Assembly (NCBI RefSeq): GCF_000284035.1
Contig: NC_016887.1
Location: forward strand, 3,038,001 to 3,102,000
Reading direction: 5' to 3'
DNA length: 64,000 nucleotides
DNA from: Nocardia cyriacigeorgica GUH-2
GTDB taxonomy: Bacteria; Actinomycetota; Actinomycetes; Mycobacteriales; Mycobacteriaceae
A model generated the notes under the pieces. That model saw only the letters and a list, made by a program, of their open reading frames with translations, was not told where the DNA came from and did no database searches. This document shows positions 55,571-64,000 of the stretch, piece after piece (position 1 is the first letter of the stretch; each line of letters starts with the position of its first letter). The position numbers were made by a program, and so were the translations under genes.

Positions 55571-57400
55571 ATGACCACAACAGATATCGGCTACGCCCAT
55601 CCCAGCGGCACCACCGTCTACACGGTGCCGCAAGCCTTCCAGCAGACCCTCACCCTGCGCCCCGATCAGGTCGCCTTGCGCACGGTCGGCGGCACCCAGG
55701 AGATCACCTGGCGCGAATACGGTGCGCGGGTGCGCGCGCTGGCCGCGGGTCTGGCCGGATTGGGCGTCGGGCACGGCGACACCGTCGGCATCATGCTCAC
55801 CAACCGGCCCGAGTTCAATCTGATCGACACCGCGGCCCTGCATCTGGGCGCGACACCGTTCTCGATCTACAACACCAGCTCTTCCGAGCAGATCACCCAC
55901 CTGTTCACCAACGCCGCGAACAAGGTGGTGGTCACCGAGCAGAAGTTCCTCGACACCATCAACGGCTCGGGTGTGCCGGTCGAGCATCTGATCGTCGTCG
56001 ACGGCCCCGTCACCGGCGCGCTGACACTCGACGACGTGGAGGCCGCCGCGAGCGCGGACTTCGATTTCGACGCCGCCTGGCAGGCGGTGCAACCCGACGA
56101 CCTGGCCACCCTGATCTACACCTCCGGCACCACCGGCCCGTCCAAAGGTGTGGAGATTACCCACCGCAATGTGCTCGCGCAGGTGATCGCGCTGGTCAAC
56201 GGACCGCTCACGGTCGGCATCGATGACCGGATCGTGTCGTATCTGCCGGCTGCCCATGTCGCCGACCGCATTTCCGCGCACGCGATGAACCTGCTCACCG
56301 GCATCCAGCTCACCACCGTGCCCGATCCGCGCGAGGTCGCCGCCGCACTGCCCGATGCGCGTCCGACGGTGTTCTTCGGGGTGCCGCGGGTGTGGCAGAA
56401 GATCAAGGCCGGCATCGAAGCCAAGCTGGCCGCCGAGACCGGGGTGAAGAAGTCGCTGGCCGAGTGGGCCATCGCCACCGGGGTCGCCGCCGCCCGCGCC
56501 GATCTGGCCGGCACCGGCCGCTCGCTGGCGCTGCGCCTGCAACATCCGCTCGCGGACGCGCTGGTGCTGTCGAAGCTGCGGGCCGCACTCGGATTGGACC
56601 AGTTGAAGGTGGCCTCCTCGGGTGCGGCGCCGATTCCGGCGGAAACCCTCGAATACTTCCTCGGTCTCGGGTTCACCGTCTCGGAGGTGTGGGGCATGTC
56701 CGAGACCACTGGTGTAGGCACCTACACCGAGCTCGACAAGCCGCGCCCCGGCACGGTCGGGCGTCCGGTCGACGGGCTGGAGTTGCGGTTGGACGCCGAC
56801 GGCGAGGTGCTGGTGCGCGGGCCGATCGTCACCCGCGGCTACCGCAATATGCCCGATAAGACCGCCGAGGCCTTCGATGACGACGGCTGGCTGCGCACCG
56901 GCGATGTCGGCACCCTCGACGCCGACGGCTACCTGCGCATCGTGGACCGCAAGAAGGAACTCATCATCAGCGAGGCGGGCAAGAACATCCCCCCCTCCAC
57001 TATCGAGAACTCGGTAAAGGCGGCGTCGTCGCTGATCGGGCAGGTCGTGGCCGTGGGTGACGCCAAACCCTATATCGCGGCGCTGATCGTGCTCGATCCG
57101 GATATCGCGGCGGTGCGGGCCAAGGAACTCGACGCCACCGACACCGATATCGCCGGGCTGGCCCAGCGGCGCGAAATCCTCGACGAGGTGCTGGCCGCGG
57201 TGCAGACGGGCAACAAGAAACTATCGCGGGTGGAGCAGATCAAGCGCTTCACCGTGCTGGGCACGGTGTGGGAGCCGGGCGGGGACGAGTTGACCCCGAA
57301 GATGTCGTTGAAGCGGCAGCCGATCGCGGCGAAGTACGCCAGCGAGATCGCCGCCCTCTATGCCGATCCCGTCGCCGAGGGCGTGATCAACGTCAAGTAG
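55571..57400 (+). CDS. Long-chain fatty acid-CoA ligase (AMP-dependent synthetase)
   Basis: This 609-residue enzyme activates a fatty acid with ATP and CoA. The adenylation motifs are IYTSGTTGPSKGVEITHRN (A3, about 180-198), SEVWGMSETTGVG, and GWLRTGDVGTLDADGYLRI (about 437-455) with the hinge RKKELIISEAGKNIPP and its catalytic Lys. The length and the TSGTTGPSK variant fit the FadD15-like group of long-chain ligases. The ATG follows GGAAAC, a weak ribosome-binding site. It lies 213 bases after the GTP cyclohydrolase-like gene and ends at a strong bidirectional terminator, so it is probably an independent unit. Confidence 0.95.
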   Translation: MTTTDIGYAHPSGTTVYTVPQAFQQTLTLRPDQVALRTVGGTQEITWREYGARVRALAAGLAGLGVGHGDTVGIMLTNRPEFNLIDTAALHLGATPFSIYNTSSSEQITHLFTNAANKVVVTEQKFLDTINGSGVPVEHLIVVDGPVTGALTLDDVEAAASADFDFDAAWQAVQPDDLATLIYTSGTTGPSKGVEITHRNVLAQVIALVNGPLTVGIDDRIVSYLPAAHVADRISAHAMNLLTGIQLTTVPDPREVAAALPDARPTVFFGVPRVWQKIKAGIEAKLAAETGVKKSLAEWAIATGVAAARADLAGTGRSLALRLQHPLADALVLSKLRAALGLDQLKVASSGAAPIPAETLEYFLGLGFTVSEVWGMSETTGVGTYTELDKPRPGTVGRPVDGLELRLDADGEVLVRGPIVTRGYRNMPDKTAEAFDDDGWLRTGDVGTLDADGYLRIVDRKKELIISEAGKNIPPSTIENSVKAASSLIGQVVAVGDAKPYIAALIVLDPDIAAVRAKELDATDTDIAGLAQRREILDEVLAAVQTGNKKLSRVEQIKRFTVLGTVWEPGGDELTPKMSLKRQPIAAKYASEIAALYADPVAEGVINVK

Positions 57401-57423
57401 CCCGAAGTCCTGCCGATGGCGCT

Positions 57424-57453
57424 GTGGCCCTGAGCGAGGACGCTCAGGGCCAC
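57424..57453. terminator. Bidirectional hairpin terminator between fadD-like and PEBP genes
   Basis: Thirteen bases at 57424-57436 (GTGGCCCTGAGCG) are the exact reverse complement of 57441-57453, with the 4-base loop AGGA. It lies between convergent genes ending at 57400 and 57467. Confidence 0.75.
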
Positions 57454-57466
57454 GGCCTTGTCCGGG

Positions 57467-57994
57467 TCAGTGCTGTTCGTAGGTGGCGACCAGGGTGGCG
57501 CGGGCGAGGGTGTGGGAGAACAGGTTGAAGCCGAGGAAGGCGGGGCTGGCGTCGGCGGGGATGTCGAGGGAGTCGACGTCGACGGCGTGCACGACGATGA
57601 AGTAGCGGTGCGGTCCGTGTCCCGGCGGCGGGGCGGCGCCGACGAATCCGGCGAACCCGCCATCGTTGCGCAATTGCACCGCCCCGGTGGGCAGTTCACC
57701 ACCCTGGCTGCCCGCGCCGGCGGGCAGGCTGGTCACCGACGCCGGGATGTTCGCCACGGCCCAGTGCCAGAAACCGGAGGCGGTGGGAGCGTCGGGGTCG
57801 AACACCGTCACCGCGAAGCTCTTGGTTTCGGCCGGGAATCCCGACCACGACAGCTGCGGTGAGACGTCTTTGCCGCCGGCGCCGAACACGCCGCTGACCT
57901 GGTCGTTGCCGAAGGTTTGGCCGTCGGTCACGTCGTCGGAGGTGACGGTGAACGTCGGTACCTGCGGGAGAGCGTCGTAGGGGTTGTGGCTCAT
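57467..57994 (-). CDS. YbhB/YbcL-family (PEBP/Raf kinase inhibitor-like) protein
   Basis: This 175-residue protein has the phosphatidylethanolamine-binding-protein core: [20 protein letters not shown] (about 44-63), [20 protein letters not shown] (about 67-86), with the D-P-D-A-P and H-W anion-pocket residues, and [18 protein letters not shown] (about 127-144). Function in bacteria is unclear; lipid or phosphate-ligand binding is likely. It corresponds in position to M. tuberculosis Rv2140c, downstream of pyrD. GAGGAG lies 3 bases before the ATG. It follows the M20 peptidase by 22 bases in one operon. Confidence 0.93.
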   Translation of the reverse strand: MSHNPYDALPQVPTFTVTSDDVTDGQTFGNDQVSGVFGAGGKDVSPQLSWSGFPAETKSFAVTVFDPDAPTASGFWHWAVANIPASVTSLPAGAGSQGGELPTGAVQLRNDGGFAGFVGAAPPPGHGPHRYFIVVHAVDVDSLDIPADASPAFLGFNLFSHTLARATLVATYEQH

Positions 57995-58016
57995 TGGCTC
58001 CTCATCTCGGATCGGT

Positions 58017-59378
58017 TCAGCTGTGCAGCAGGAAGTGTTCCAGCACCTGGGTGCCGAATTCGAGGGCGTCGACCGGGACGCGTTCGTCGACGCCGTGGAA
58101 CAGCGCCGCGAAGTCCAGTTCCGGCGGCAGCCGCAGCGGCGCGAAACCGAAGCAGCGGATTCCCAAGCGGGCGAACGCTTTCGCGTCGGTGCCGCCGGAG
58201 AGCATGTAGGGCACGGTGCGGCCCTGCGGGTCGTGGGCGAGGATGGCGGCGTTCATGGCGTCGACGAGGTGGCCGTCGAAGGTGGTTTCGTAGGAGTCGA
58301 GTTTGGTGATCCACTCCCGTTCCACGTCCGGGCCGATCAGCTCGTCGACCTCGCGTTCGAAGGCGGCCTGCCGGCCGGGCACCACCCGGCAGTCCACCAC
58401 GGCTTCGGCGGTTTGCGGGATGACGTTGGCTTTGTAGCCGGCCTCGAGCATCGTCGGGTTGGCGGTGTCGCGCAGGGTGGCGCCGATGATGCGGGCGATC
58501 GACCCCAGTTTGGCGAGGGTGCCTTCGATATCGGGGCCGTGCGGGTCGAAGTCGAGCCCGGATTCCTGCGATACCGCGGCCAGGAATTCGGCCACCGAAT
58601 CGGAGACGACCAGCGGGAAGGTGTGGGTGCCCAGGCGGGCGACGGCGCCGGCGAGGATGGTGACGGCGTTGTCCTCGTGCAGGAACGAGCCGTGCCCGGC
58701 GCGGGCCTTGGCCCGCAACCGCATCCAGCCCAGCCCCTTCTCGGCGGTCTCCACCAGATACAGCCGCCGTTCCCCGCCGTCGGGTCGCGGCACCGTCAGC
58801 GAGAAACCACCCACCTCCCCCACCGCTTCGGTGATGCCCTCGAACAGGTCGGGCCGGTTGTCGACCAGCCAGTGCGAGCCCCATTTGCCGCCGTTTTCCT
58901 CATCGGCGAGGAACGCGAACACCAGGTCGCGCGGCGGCACGGTGCCCTCGATCTTGAACTGGCGCGCCACCGCCAGCATCATCCCGACCATGTCTTTCAT
59001 GTCGACCGCGCCGCGGCCCCACACGTAGCCGTCGCGGATCGCGCCGGAGAACGGGTGCACACTCCAGTCCTCGGCGCGTGCGGGCACCACGTCCAGGTGC
59101 CCGTGCATGAGCAGCGCGCCCCGCGAGGAGTCGGCGCCGGGCAGGCGGGCGAACACATTGCCGCGGCCGGGGGCCCCGGATTCGACGTATTCGGTGGTGT
59201 AGCCGACCTCGCGCAGTTTCTCGGCCACCCACTCGGCGCACTCCTGCTCACCCTGGGTGGTGGCCAGCTCGCCGGTATTGGAGGTGTCGAACCGGATCAG
59301 CGCACTGACCAGCTCCACCACCTCCGACACCGCGCGCGAACGTTGCTGTGAACCCGGTACTCCGCCAGTTGCCGACAC
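58017..59378 (-). CDS. M20-family metallopeptidase
   Basis: This 453-residue protein has the two-zinc M20 signatures: [10 protein letters not shown] (about 91-100, with zinc His and Asp), [12 protein letters not shown] (about 124-135, bridging Asp) and [13 protein letters not shown] (about 158-170, with the general base Glu-Glu pair). An internal dimerisation domain lies at about 200-330. It may remove N-acyl or C-terminal residues from small peptides; substrates range from dipeptides to acetylornithine-like compounds. GTG 59378 has AAAGGG 3 bases upstream and aligns with the M. tuberculosis Rv2141c length. It leads an operon with the PEBP gene. Confidence 0.93.
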   Translation of the reverse strand: MSATGGVPGSQQRSRAVSEVVELVSALIRFDTSNTGELATTQGEQECAEWVAEKLREVGYTTEYVESGAPGRGNVFARLPGADSSRGALLMHGHLDVVPARAEDWSVHPFSGAIRDGYVWGRGAVDMKDMVGMMLAVARQFKIEGTVPPRDLVFAFLADEENGGKWGSHWLVDNRPDLFEGITEAVGEVGGFSLTVPRPDGGERRLYLVETAEKGLGWMRLRAKARAGHGSFLHEDNAVTILAGAVARLGTHTFPLVVSDSVAEFLAAVSQESGLDFDPHGPDIEGTLAKLGSIARIIGATLRDTANPTMLEAGYKANVIPQTAEAVVDCRVVPGRQAAFEREVDELIGPDVEREWITKLDSYETTFDGHLVDAMNAAILAHDPQGRTVPYMLSGGTDAKAFARLGIRCFGFAPLRLPPELDFAALFHGVDERVPVDALEFGTQVLEHFLLHS

Positions 59379-59604
59379 GTACCCTTTCCTACCATCCGCG
59401 CGCGGGGTTGCCAGCGCTTCGGTCGGTGGTGCGGCGCGGACACCGCCGGGGAGACGCTGGTCGCGGCGGTGGACGGGGTCCGGCGGATTCGCGTCGAGGT
59501 GAGCCGAATCCGGCGCGACGAACCTGAGCCGATTCCGGTCGCCGCTGGTGGTTCGCCTCGTACGCTGTCTACACCGAGGCCTGCGTCGACGGAGCGGAGA
59601 GCGG

Positions 59605-61245
59605 GTGAGCGACAGTCCGGCCGAGATCAAACGGCACGGTAAGCACTACACGCCCACCGATCTCGCGCGGTTTCTGGCCGAACGGGTGGTCGAGCATCTC
59701 GACGGCGAGCGCGGCGAGCTGCGGATACTCGATCCGGCCTGTGGTGATGGTGAGTTGCTGTTCGCCGCGCACCGTGCGGTGACCGAGCATCGGCCCGGTG
59801 TGCCGGTGTGGCTGACCGGCTACGACCTGGACGAGGATGCGCTGGAGGTGGCTCGGGCGCGGGCCGCGGGTTTCGGTGTCGCGGTCGAGCTGCATGCCGG
59901 CGATTTCCTGGACGCGCGAACCGAACTCGACACCGCCGGTTTCGATGCGGTGATCACCAATCCGCCGTATGTGCGGGTCCAGCAGCTGGGGCAGGACACC
60001 GCCCGACTGCTGGCCGCGCGGTTCGGGCTGCGCGGCCGCATCGATCTGACCCATCCGTTCGTGGCGTTGCTGCCGGCGTTGCTGCGCCCGGACGGGGTGG
60101 TCGGGCTGTTGTGTTCGAACCGGTTCCTGACCACGCGTGCCGGCGCGAACGTGCGGGCGGTGTTGCGGCAGTCGCTGCAACCTGTCGAGCTCTACGACCT
60201 CGGTGACACCAAACTGTTCGCCGCCGCGGTGCTGCCGGCGATCGTCGTCGCCCGCAATCGGACCGCTGAGGAGGTGTCGCGGTGCGTGTACACCTCCGCC
60301 TATCAGGATGCGCAGGCGACGCCGACCAGCGCGATCGGCCTCTACGAGGCACTGACCAAAGGTGGTGACACCGTCATCGACCACGGTGGACGCACCATCG
60401 CGATCCGGTCCGGGCGGCTGGTGGCGCCGCAGGAGCCGCGCAGGCCCTGGCGGCTGTCGCATACCGCCGGCGATGCGTGGTTGCAGCGAGTGCAGGCAGG
60501 CACCTGGCGCCGTTTCGGTGAGGTGGCGCGCATCCGGGTGGGGATCAAGACCACCGCGGACCCGGTGTTCATCTCCGACCGCTGGCACGAACGCAAGCCC
60601 TGCCCGGAGGAGGCGTTGTTGCGTCCGCTGCTGACCCAGCACGATCTGCTGCCGTGGCGGGTCTCGCCTGCCCCCGCGCATCGGGTGCTGTACCCGTACG
60701 TGCTCGACCATGCCCGGCGCACGCTGGTCGATCTGGCCGACTATCCGGACACGCGCGCCTATCTCGACGCGCACGCCGACCGGTTGCGCAGTCGCCGCTA
60801 CGTCGCCGACGGTGGGCGCGAATGGTATGAGATCTGGGTGCCGCAGCAGCCGGCGTTGTGGGCGGCGCCGAAGATCGTGTTCCCCGATATCAGTGCCACC
60901 GCCCGCTTCGCGCTGGATCGCTCCGGTGCGATCGTCAACGGCAACTGCTATTGGATTTCGGTGCCCGACCTCGGCGATGACGATCTGGCCTATCTCCTGC
61001 TGGCGGTCGCCAATTCGCGGCTGGGCCTGCGCTTCTACGACGAAATGTGCGGCAACCGGCTCTATTCCGGGCGCCGCCGCTGGATGACGCAGTACGTGGC
61101 GCAGCTGCCGCTGCCCGCACCGGACAGCGCTGCCGCCCGTGACATCGTCGGCCTGGTCGCGGACCTTCTCGCTGCCGGCGCGGTGCCGTCGGCGCGCCAG
61201 TGTTCGGCGATCGACGCGTTGCTCGAGACGGCGTTCGGGTTGTAG
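59605..61245 (+). CDS. Adenine-specific DNA methyltransferase, M.TaqI/Eco57I type, solitary
   Basis: This 546-residue protein starts KHYTPTDLARFLAERVVEHL, the usual lead-in of N6-adenine methylases, then SAM motif I DPACGDGELL (43-52) and the catalytic motif IV NPPY at 119-122. The N-terminal 280 residues form the catalytic domain. The C-terminal half, with WYEIWVPQQPALWAAPKIVF, NGNCYWISVPDLGDDDLAYL and YSGRRRWMTQYVAQLPLP, is a TaqI-like target recognition domain. There is no endonuclease domain and none of the adjacent genes is a restriction enzyme, so it is either an orphan methylase or part of an unrecognised system. GGAGA precedes GTG 59605. Confidence 0.9.
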   Translation: MSDSPAEIKRHGKHYTPTDLARFLAERVVEHLDGERGELRILDPACGDGELLFAAHRAVTEHRPGVPVWLTGYDLDEDALEVARARAAGFGVAVELHAGDFLDARTELDTAGFDAVITNPPYVRVQQLGQDTARLLAARFGLRGRIDLTHPFVALLPALLRPDGVVGLLCSNRFLTTRAGANVRAVLRQSLQPVELYDLGDTKLFAAAVLPAIVVARNRTAEEVSRCVYTSAYQDAQATPTSAIGLYEALTKGGDTVIDHGGRTIAIRSGRLVAPQEPRRPWRLSHTAGDAWLQRVQAGTWRRFGEVARIRVGIKTTADPVFISDRWHERKPCPEEALLRPLLTQHDLLPWRVSPAPAHRVLYPYVLDHARRTLVDLADYPDTRAYLDAHADRLRSRRYVADGGREWYEIWVPQQPALWAAPKIVFPDISATARFALDRSGAIVNGNCYWISVPDLGDDDLAYLLLAVANSRLGLRFYDEMCGNRLYSGRRRWMTQYVAQLPLPAPDSAAARDIVGLVADLLAAGAVPSARQCSAIDALLETAFGL

Positions 61246-61310
61246 GCCGCGGCCGTCTCATCCAGTGGGAGCATCGGCGACCCCGGGACGAGTCCGTCGC
61301 GGGTGGTGCG

Positions 61311-61916
61311 ATGATGGCGGGCGTGACTGCGTGGCTGCCTCTCATCAGTTCGGTTGTTGTCGTCGTTGCGCTGTCGCTGACGATCGTGGCCGCGAACCGC
61401 TCGCATCGCCGCGCGATCATCGCCGCCGACGAGCGCGCGGCCGCGGCCGTCGAAGCGGCCCAACGCACCACCGAAGCCACCCACGAGGCCGCCGCGAGCC
61501 GCGATCACGACCGCTGGCGCCGGGAGAAGGTGCTCGACGCGGTCTCCGACATCCTCGCCATCTCCGAGGAGGTCACCGATCAGCTCGACCGGCGCGCGGA
61601 ATGGAACGCCGACACCGTCGACGAGGCCGAAGCCCAGATCCTGCACACCTTGGACCGGCTTCCGCTGCTGTTCAATGTGATTCGCCTGCTCGCCGATGAC
61701 GCGCTGCTCGAGGAATGTGACCGGCTGGGCCAGGCCCTGCATTCGGTGGCCAAGGCCGCCGCCGCGACCGTGGCGCGCGAGCCGATCGGTTTCGACGAAC
61801 ACAAAACCCAGATAGAGCATTACATCGCCAGCTATCGCGCGATCGCGGCCATCGAGGTCGATCTCGTCGCCGCTGCTCGCTCGGAGCTGGGTGCGGTCGC
61901 GGTGCGGGTGGGGTAA
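61311..61916 (+). CDS. Single-pass membrane protein with coiled-coil cytoplasmic domain
   Basis: This 201-residue protein has one N-terminal transmembrane helix (about 8-27, LPLISSVVVVVALSLTIVAA), followed at once by basic RSHRR residues that place the rest in the cytoplasm. Residues 38-65 (DERAAAAVEAAQRTTEATHE) and beyond are heptad-like coiled coil, and a helical bundle follows. The residue pattern (LSLTIVAANRSHRRAIIAAD) recalls membrane-anchored proteins of unknown function in actinobacteria. The start (two ATGs at 61311 and 61314) has no clear ribosome-binding site. It lies 65 bases after the methyltransferase on the same strand. Confidence 0.6.
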   Translation: MMAGVTAWLPLISSVVVVVALSLTIVAANRSHRRAIIAADERAAAAVEAAQRTTEATHEAAASRDHDRWRREKVLDAVSDILAISEEVTDQLDRRAEWNADTVDEAEAQILHTLDRLPLLFNVIRLLADDALLEECDRLGQALHSVAKAAAATVAREPIGFDEHKTQIEHYIASYRAIAAIEVDLVAAARSELGAVAVRVG

Positions 61917-61945
61917 AGCGCCCCACGCCGAGGCGGGCCCGGTCG

Positions 61946-62695
61946 CTACACGGCGTGCTCGAACAGCTCACGTGCCCGCGCGATGCCCGCGCGCAATTCC
62001 TGCGGGTCCGCCGCCAGTCCCCCGACGATCTCATCCATACCGCGCAGCCCGGCCCGGTTCAGCATCCGCTTCTCATTGACCACCCACATGCCGCGGCCCG
62101 CGAGTACCGCGTGCGCGGTCTGTATCGCCGCCGTGGCCAGCGCACCGGCCACTTCGGTGGCCTGTCCGCGTGCGGCATAGGCGTTTTCGGCGTAGGTGAG
62201 GGTGAGCGCGGCGCGTTCCCGCCACACCGGTGGGGCGGATTCCCGCAACGCCTGCGGATAGTCCGGGCGCGGCAGCTGCCCGTGCAGGACGGTGTTGATG
62301 GCCAGTTCGGCGACCAGCAGGTAGCTGGGGATGCCGGCCAGGTGGAACATCAAGGGTTCCCAATGGAATCGGCCCGCGCGCGCTTGGGCGAGTTCGTGGT
62401 CGACGGCGGTGAGGTCGCGGTAGTGGATGTCGACGCGGCGGCCGTCGACGGTGAGCCAGGCACCGCCGTTGAACACCCCGCCGCCCCAGGCACCGAGGTC
62501 GAACACCTCGCCGGGCCAGCCGATGGCGCGCAGGTCATCGGGGTCGAAGCCGTCGCGGTAGTAGACGGCGAGATCCCAGTCGCTGTCGGGGGTGTGGGTG
62601 CCTTCGGCGCGGGAGCCGCCGAGGGTGACCGCCTCGACGCCGGGCAGTGCGGCGAGTCGGTCGGTGAGGTGGGCGAGAAACTGCTCGTCGGTCAT
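61946..62695 (-). CDS. Nucleotidyltransferase-domain protein
   Basis: This 249-residue protein begins with a Pol beta-like nucleotidyltransferase fold: GVEAVTLGGSRAEGTHTPDS (about 19-38) and SDWDLAVYY (about 38-46), giving the GGSRA-x(n)-DxD core with the two acidic residues Asp39 and Asp41 (D-W-D), plus a third acid in RVDIHYRD (about 88-95). The C-terminal half is helical and resembles the substrate-binding part of aminoglycoside-type or kanamycin nucleotidyltransferases. The substrate is unknown. AGAGGA lies 6 bases before the ATG. It follows the HxlR regulator by 19 bases in the same operon. Confidence 0.82.
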   Translation of the reverse strand: MTDEQFLAHLTDRLAALPGVEAVTLGGSRAEGTHTPDSDWDLAVYYRDGFDPDDLRAIGWPGEVFDLGAWGGGVFNGGAWLTVDGRRVDIHYRDLTAVDHELAQARAGRFHWEPLMFHLAGIPSYLLVAELAINTVLHGQLPRPDYPQALRESAPPVWRERAALTLTYAENAYAARGQATEVAGALATAAIQTAHAVLAGRGMWVVNEKRMLNRAGLRGMDEIVGGLAADPQELRAGIARARELFEHAV

Positions 62696-62714
62696 GGCTG
62701 TCCTCTGAATCCGG

Positions 62715-63071
62715 TCAGGAGGCGACCTGAATCCTGTCCGCACCGATCCGCGCGATCCGCTCCCGTCCCCAGTCCCCCAGCGGCCCGAGGGCGGTGTTGA
62801 GTGCGGTGCCGATCTCGGTGAGCCGGTATTCCACGCGAGGCGGTACTTCGGCGTAGACGCGGCGTTCGACGATCTCGTCTTCTTCGAGTTCGCGCAGCTG
62901 CTGGATGAGCATTTTCTCCGAGACGCCGGGCAGGCCGCGGCGCAGCTCGCCGAAGCGGCGCACGCCGTGGTTGTGCAGCTCCCACAGGATCAGCGATTTC
63001 CATTTACCGCCGACCACATCCATGGCCGCGTCGATGCCGCAGAAGTATGGTCCGGATCTCTTCACACCCAT
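62715..63071 (-). CDS. HxlR-family winged-helix regulator
   Basis: This 118-residue protein is a typical HxlR winged helix: CGIDAAMDVVGGKWKSLILW (11-30), then FGELRRGLPGVSEKMLIQQL (41-60) and VPPRVEYRLTEIGTALNTAL. The N-terminal Cys11 in the family's C-x-x-x-x-A-x-x-x-x-G-G-K-W context is a possible redox or electrophile sensor, as in related regulators. It faces the imine-reductase-like gene across a nested palindrome at 63108-63139, and precedes the nucleotidyltransferase in one operon. GAGGT precedes the ATG. Confidence 0.93.
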   Translation of the reverse strand: MGVKRSGPYFCGIDAAMDVVGGKWKSLILWELHNHGVRRFGELRRGLPGVSEKMLIQQLRELEEDEIVERRVYAEVPPRVEYRLTEIGTALNTALGPLGDWGRERIARIGADRIQVAS

Positions 63072-63107
63072 GGCACGACCTCGCTACCTGTTCACACTCG
63101 TTTCGGT

Positions 63108-63139
63108 AAGTACCCGACAAAATAGTAGGTACTTGTCGG
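63108..63139. promoter_or_regulatory. Nested inverted-repeat operator between HxlR and the reductase gene
   Basis: AAGTACC (63108-63114) pairs with GGTACTT (63128-63134), and CCGACAA (63114-63120) pairs with TTGTCGG (63133-63139). The two repeats interlock, and the AT-rich centre AATAGTA is a plausible -10 area. This is the only strong site between the divergent genes and is the likely HxlR target. Confidence 0.65.
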
Positions 63140-63213
63140 TTTGTCCGGTAGACCGCACTGTTGGGGCATGCGGCGCGCAGGGATGCGCCGCCGAGAACCA
63201 GGAGAGGTCTTCC

Positions 63214-64000
63214 ATGCCCGACACCACGCAGTCCCCCGTCACCGTCCTCGGCCTCGGCGCCATGGGCCAGGCTTTCGCCGCCACCCTGCTGAAGGGCGGC
63301 CGGACCGTCACCGTCTGGAACCGCACGCCCGGCAAGGACGGCGACCTCGTCGCCGCCGGGGCGAGCAGCGCCGCCTCGCTCACCGAGGCGGTGACCGCGA
63401 GCCCAGTGATCATCGTGCTGCTGCTCGACCACGCCTCGGTGCACGCCACCATCGAGCCCGTCGCCGCGCAGCTGGCGGGCCGGCAGGTGATCAACCTGAC
63501 CAGCACCACACCAGAGGAGTCGCGCGCGTCGGCGGCGTGGGCGGCCGCACACGGTATCGACTACCTCGACGGCGGCATCATGGCGGTCCCGCCGATGATC
63601 GGGCAGCCCGGCGCGTCCATCCTCTACAGCGGCGACCAGGCCGTGTTCGATCAGAACCAGGCGACGCTGGAGTTGCTGGCCGCGGCCGAATACTTCGGCG
63701 CCGACGCCGGTCTGGCTTCGACGCTGGATTTCTCGCTGTTGTCGGCGATGTACGGCATGTTCGGCGGCTTCTTCAACGGTGTCGCGATGACGCGCTCGGT
63801 GGGGGTATCGGCGCAGGACTACGCCGAACGCGCGGCCGCGTGGGTGACGGCGATGGCGCAGCTGCTGCCCGACTACGGAAAGCTCATCGACGCCCGCGAT
63901 TACGGCAACGGCGTGCAGGACATCGCCTTCCACAAGCCGGCCGTGGACGCCATCGTGCGTGCCACCCGGGACGCCGGCGCGGCCCCGGATTTCCTGACGC
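63214..64000 (+). CDS. NAD(P)-binding dehydrogenase, imine-reductase-like (3' end outside window)
   Basis: The first 262 residues are present; the frame runs off the right edge. GLGAMG at 13-18 is a Rossmann motif, and TVWNRTPGK follows, with the Asn-Arg pair usual for NADPH. YLDGGIMAVPPMIGQPGASI near residue 115 matches the L-D-G-x-I-x-x-x-P-x-x-I-G motif of imine reductases rather than hydroxyisobutyrate dehydrogenases. STLDFSLLSAMYGMFGG near residue 170 places an Asp at the position of the catalytic Asp of R-type imine reductases. The enzyme is expected to reduce cyclic imines or related C=N or C=O bonds. AGGAGAGG lies 7 bases before the ATG. Regulation by the divergent HxlR protein is likely. 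Confidence 0.85.
   Translation, partial: MPDTTQSPVTVLGLGAMGQAFAATLLKGGRTVTVWNRTPGKDGDLVAAGASSAASLTEAVTASPVIIVLLLDHASVHATIEPVAAQLAGRQVINLTSTTPEESRASAAWAAAHGIDYLDGGIMAVPPMIGQPGASILYSGDQAVFDQNQATLELLAAAEYFGADAGLASTLDFSLLSAMYGMFGGFFNGVAMTRSVGVSAQDYAERAAAWVTAMAQLLPDYGKLIDARDYGNGVQDIAFHKPAVDAIVRATRDAGAAPDFLT

Noticed and set aside
63004..63933. A 309-codon minus-strand frame near the right edge
   Set aside because: It is antisense to the imine-reductase-like gene, which has a ribosome-binding site and a Rossmann motif, and overlaps the HxlR promoter region.

Overview
The window reads as chromosome of a high-GC mycolic-acid actinobacterium, most likely Nocardia or a close relative. The evidence is strongly GC-biased codon use, GTG/TTG starts, frequent ATGA/GTGA start-stop overlaps, a mycothiol gene (mshC), a fused HadA/HadB-type dehydratase, a furA-katG pair, and two gene blocks that match the Mycobacterium tuberculosis Rv2130c-Rv2141c neighbourhood from memory. 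No rRNA, tRNA, CRISPR, insertion sequence or prophage was seen.

Layout. 0-2 kb: an ECF41-type sigma factor faces an FMN reductase/SnoaL pair across a symmetric promoter region. 2-9.5 kb: HdeD-like membrane protein, cytoplasmic subtilase, a conserved hypothetical, a zinc alcohol dehydrogenase, and katG-furA. 9.5-12 kb: a gene-poor stretch ending in a perfect 49-bp palindrome, a DoxX gene, and a three-gene sigma/anti-sigma operon whose promoter motif also lies before the DoxX gene. 12-15.3 kb: UvrA-like ABC ATPase and an AraC/VOC pair. 15.4-22.3 kb: glycerol module (glpK-glpD, divergent IclR regulator coupled to a second glpK, convergent secreted lipase). 22.5-29.8 kb: P450, membrane proteins, double-DivIVA-motif protein, AlkZ-like protein, two TetR regulators, crotonase, LysE exporter. 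29.9-33 kb: hmuTUV heme uptake behind an iron box. 33-38.9 kb: aldo/keto-reductase-like protein, uppP, phosphatase, DUF3090, SCO1664-family gene, mshC.

39-49.9 kb is accessory-like: an HTH/TPR regulator coupled to a 2H phosphoesterase, small proteins, an MBL-fold protein, the HadAB-like dehydratase, a His-rich membrane protein, a BtrH/DUF4872 protein and a lipoprotein-MMPL operon. 50-52.4 kb is lppL-DUF5703-pyrD. 53-55.4 kb holds the most unusual locus: a PfkB-fold protein with degenerate kinase motifs, preceded by 20-bp-phased direct repeats and followed by a GTP-cyclohydrolase-II-like gene. 55.5-59.4 kb: acyl-CoA synthetase, PEBP protein, M20 peptidase. 59.6-64 kb: a solitary adenine methyltransferase followed by a membrane coiled-coil protein, a nucleotidyltransferase, an HxlR regulator and a divergent imine-reductase-like gene cut by the window edge.

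All identifications come from reading protein motifs by eye; no database search was run.
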